Source of the DNA: Pseudomonadota bacterium
Lineage (GTDB): Bacteria; Pseudomonadota; Alphaproteobacteria; Rhizobiales; Methylopilaceae
Direction of reading: 5' to 3'
DNA: 15,644 bases
Assembly: GCA_023389135.1 (NCBI GenBank)
Contig: JAEWEX010000418.1
Coordinates: forward strand, 1-15,644
A program made the position numbers and the translations under genes. Below, one piece after another: positions 13,720 through 15,644 of this stretch. Positions within the stretch are counted from its first letter, which is position 1; each line of letters opens with the position of its first letter. Under the pieces are notes generated by a model, which was given only the letters and a program-made list of their open reading frames with translations, had not been told where the DNA came from and searched no databases.

Positions 13720-13730
13720 GGGGTTCGACG
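13720..13730 (+). promoter_or_regulatory. Leader motif GGGGTTCGACG, copy 1
   Basis: This 11-base sequence ends three bases before the ATG of the TadG-like gene. The same 11 bases end exactly at the ATG of the Omp25/31-like gene (14867-14877). Both starts lack a clear AGGAGG, so the GGGG may act as a weak ribosome-binding site or the motif may be a shared control element. Confidence 0.35.
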
Positions 13731-13733
13731 TGC

Positions 13734-14714
13734 ATGCGCCGGTTTCTTGAAAGCGATGGCGGCGGTGTCGCCATCATATTCGGTCTTGCGTTGCTGCCGG
13801 TGTTCGGTTCGGTCGCGGCCGCGGTGGACTTCTCCCGCATATCGGATGTGAGGGCGCTGCTGCAGGCGCAGGCCGACTCGGTGGCGCTGGACGTCGCCAG
13901 CCGCGGCATCGGCTCCAGCCTGGACGGCGCCAGCGCCTACCTGGTCGCGGCTGTGGAGGCGAGCGTCGGCCAGGGCACGCTGTCCGACATCGACGTTGAG
14001 GTGTCGTGGCTCAACGCGTCGGACTTCGAGGTGCGCGTCACGGCCGCCTATGCGCCGGCCATGGTGCATGTGCTGCCGGGCATCCCCGACCAGATCCAGC
14101 TCGGGGCCACGGCCATGTCGCGCGCGACCCAGCAGTTCACCATCTACCAGCCCCCCAAGGTGACCCAGCTCGACCCCGAGGCCAGCGACTACAACCAGGT
14201 GTCGATCTACTGCTTCGACCCGGTGAGCAAGGCGCGCACCAAGATGACGGTGATCGCCGACAATGGCGGCACCAAATACACCTACACGATGCCCCGCTGC
14301 GAGGGGCATCAGAACATGAGCTACATGCTGCGCAACGTCCGCGACGCGCGCACCAACAAGAAGAAGTGGAACGACGCGAAGGCCGAGCAGTACCGCTACT
14401 ACACCGACACCCGCATGGTCGCCGGCGTGGAGCAGTACGACCTGGGCGGCTGGGCGATCCTGGAGACGGTGTTCTGCGACACGCTCGCCAAGTGCAAGCC
14501 CAAGAGCCAGGGCGGCGTGATCCCCACCGGCAAGGAGCGCACCGCCCAGCGCGCCAGCAAGGCGTGCCAGGAAGGCAAGTTCATGTATTACGGCTGGGAG
14601 GACCGCCCGCCGGGCATGGGCTGGACCGACCGCGACTATGACGACATCCGCATCGTCATCGAATGTCCGCGCATCGAGAGCATCGGGCCCAAGGAAATCC
14701 TTCTCGTGCGGTGA
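13734..14714 (+). CDS. TadE/TadG-like pilus assembly (pseudopilin-type) protein
   Basis: The 326-residue protein begins MRRFLESDGGGVAIIFGLALLPVFGSVAAAVDFSR. This is the N-terminal helix of the TadE/TadG family, whose members are anchored in the inner membrane and belong to the tight-adherence (Flp) pilus system. The next block (RALLQAQADSVALDVAS) continues the family pattern. After about residue 130 the sequence becomes a distinct domain with six cysteines (first at YCFDP, last at VIECP), probably a disulfide-bonded periplasmic domain. It lacks the von Willebrand A domain found in long TadG proteins. No other tad/flp/cpa gene is in the window, so this looks like an isolated paralogue. The ATG at 13734 has only a distant GAGG upstream. 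Confidence 0.82.
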   Translation: MRRFLESDGGGVAIIFGLALLPVFGSVAAAVDFSRISDVRALLQAQADSVALDVASRGIGSSLDGASAYLVAAVEASVGQGTLSDIDVEVSWLNASDFEVRVTAAYAPAMVHVLPGIPDQIQLGATAMSRATQQFTIYQPPKVTQLDPEASDYNQVSIYCFDPVSKARTKMTVIADNGGTKYTYTMPRCEGHQNMSYMLRNVRDARTNKKKWNDAKAEQYRYYTDTRMVAGVEQYDLGGWAILETVFCDTLAKCKPKSQGGVIPTGKERTAQRASKACQEGKFMYYGWEDRPPGMGWTDRDYDDIRIVIECPRIESIGPKEILLVR

Positions 14715-14844
14715 CGACGGGGCGGAGGCGTCTCCCGGCGGCGGGCAGCGCGTCCTCAAGGTTGTGCCCTTCAGGCAACAATCCCCAGAGATCGACCGGA
14801 TTCGAGGAATTCCGTCTTGCCCGTGGCGGCATCGCGGCTACGCT

Positions 14845-14866
14845 CGGTTGCAGATTTTCGCAACCG
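14845..14866 (+). promoter_or_regulatory. Hairpin before the Omp start codon
   Basis: CGGTTGC (14845-14851) and GCAACCG (14860-14866) form a perfect 7-bp stem with an 8-base loop. It is followed at once by GGGGTTCGACG and the ATG at 14878. In the message it could protect the 5' end or control access to the start; as DNA it could be an operator. A possible promoter (TTGCCC 14817-14822, TACGCT 14839-14844) would start transcription within it, which would favour the operator reading. Confidence 0.4.
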
Positions 14867-14877
14867 GGGGTTCGACG
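14867..14877 (+). promoter_or_regulatory. Leader motif GGGGTTCGACG, copy 2
   Basis: An exact copy of the 11 bases at 13720-13730, placed directly against the ATG of the Omp25/31-like gene and just after its hairpin. Confidence 0.35.
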
Positions 14878-15644
14878 ATGCGATTCAGGCTTCTCTCAGG
14901 GGTTTCCGCGGCCATGCTGCTGGGCGCGGCATCCGTGCACGCCGCCGACCTGCCGGTCTACGAGCCGGCCCCGCCGGTCGCGGCGCCGTATTTCGACTGG
15001 ACCGGCGGCTATGTCGGCGTGTTCGGCGGCTATGGCTGGGGCGATGCGCGGGCGTCGTCGGCGTACAATTCGGACTCCGAGGATTTCTACAATATCGACG
15101 ACCAGTCCTATTCGCTCGATCCGGACGGCTTTTTCGCGGGCCTGACGGCGGGCTACAACATGGACTTCGGCGGCTTCGTGCTCGGCGTCGAGGGCGAGCT
15201 GGGCTATCTTGGGCTCGACGGCAGCGCCATCGATCCCAACAACGCCCCCGACCAGGACACGCGCACGAGGTTCGAGGCCGACTTCTACGGCGCGCTCTAC
15301 GCCCGCGCCGGCGCGGCCTTCGACCGCGTGCTGATCTACGGCAAGGGCGGCGTGGCGTTTCTCAATGCCGACGCCCGGACCGTCGATGACTGCATCGGCA
15401 TCGACATTGGCTGCGGCACCGAGACCCTGACAATGACCGGCGACGACACCATGGTCGGCTGGATGGTCGGCGCAGGTATCGAATGGGCGCTCACTGAAAG
15501 CCTGTCCGTGAAGGGCGAGTATGCCTATTTCGACTTCGGCGACATCAGGACTTCGGGGGAGGCCAGCGAAACCGGCTTTTACACTCAGAAGATCGACCTC
15601 GACGTCCACACCGTGAAGGTCGGCCTCAACTACCGCTTCGGCGG
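14878..15644 (+). CDS. Omp25/Omp31-like outer-membrane beta-barrel protein, 3' end cut by window
   Basis: The frame is open from the ATG at 14878 to the end of the window (255 residues). A signal peptide (MRFRLLSGVSAAMLLGAASVHA, cleavage expected after Ala22) is followed by ADLPVYEPAPPVAAPYFDWTGGYVG, the hallmark mature start of the Omp25/Omp31 family of Hyphomicrobiales. Alternating strands of an eight-stranded barrel follow, with typical family phrases FFAGLTAGYNMDFGGFVLGVEGELGY, LYARAGAAFDRVLIYGKGGVAF and GWMVGAGIEWALTESLSVKGEYAYFDFG. The last visible residues, VKVGLNYRFGG, are the terminal strand, so only a few residues should be missing. These proteins are abundant structural porin-like components of the outer membrane. 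DCIGIDIGCG in a loop could form a disulfide. Confidence 0.9.
   Translation, partial: MRFRLLSGVSAAMLLGAASVHAADLPVYEPAPPVAAPYFDWTGGYVGVFGGYGWGDARASSAYNSDSEDFYNIDDQSYSLDPDGFFAGLTAGYNMDFGGFVLGVEGELGYLGLDGSAIDPNNAPDQDTRTRFEADFYGALYARAGAAFDRVLIYGKGGVAFLNADARTVDDCIGIDIGCGTETLTMTGDDTMVGWMVGAGIEWALTESLSVKGEYAYFDFGDIRTSGEASETGFYTQKIDLDVHTVKVGLNYRFG

Noticed and set aside
13671..14759. Open frame of 362 codons on the minus strand opposite the TadG-like gene
   Set aside because: The sense strand has the TadE/TadG N-terminal helix and good codon use; the antisense frame has no domain.

Overview
The window is GC-rich, compact DNA from an alphaproteobacterium, most likely of the Hyphomicrobiales (Rhizobiales) type. 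The evidence is an Omp25/Omp31-type outer-membrane protein, a TadE/TadG-type pilus protein, a GTCAT-CCGG...CCAGGAACAC palindromic repeat of a kind common in that group, and very strong G/C preference at third codon positions. No tRNA, rRNA, CRISPR array or intact mobile element was seen. The organism assignment is an inference from gene content, not a database match.

Layout. 1-993: the end of a DUF899 thioredoxin-like gene and a two-domain VOC protein, probably one operon. 1004-1113: a dispersed-type palindromic repeat. 1162-2921: a divergent aminoglycoside-phosphotransferase-fold kinase converging on a TSUP (TauE/SafE) exporter, with a second long palindrome between them. 3046-3178: a frameshifted remnant of an IS630-type transposase. 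3208-4413: an unrecognised small protein converging on a Popeye-like membrane protein with a cyclic-nucleotide-binding-fold domain. 4590-5225: a distinctly AT-rich stretch with its own promoter, a perfect 17-bp palindrome and one orphan gene. 5230-5718: a ComJ-like beta-rich protein at the right edge of that stretch.

5725-8276 (minus strand) is the clearest functional unit. An H-NOX heme sensor overlaps by 4 bp a GAF-GGDEF-EAL enzyme, which points to nitric-oxide control of cyclic-di-GMP. 8587-10350 holds a DMT-family exporter converging on a translationally coupled DUF1428/PhnB-like VOC pair. That pair is divergent from an HxlR-family regulator (10448-11143) that probably controls it. 11325-13603 holds an exported SAM-dependent methyltransferase-like protein, a strong hairpin and an APC amino-acid permease. 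13734-15644 holds a TadG-like protein and an Omp25/31-like porin cut by the window end. These last two share an 11-bp leader motif directly before their start codons.

Most of the window is ordinary chromosomal housekeeping and accessory DNA. The parts most worth a second look are the H-NOX/c-di-GMP pair with its altered ligand set, the AT-rich orphan with its palindromic promoter, and the signal-peptide-bearing methyltransferase. I did not find convincing evidence of a wholly new multi-gene system.
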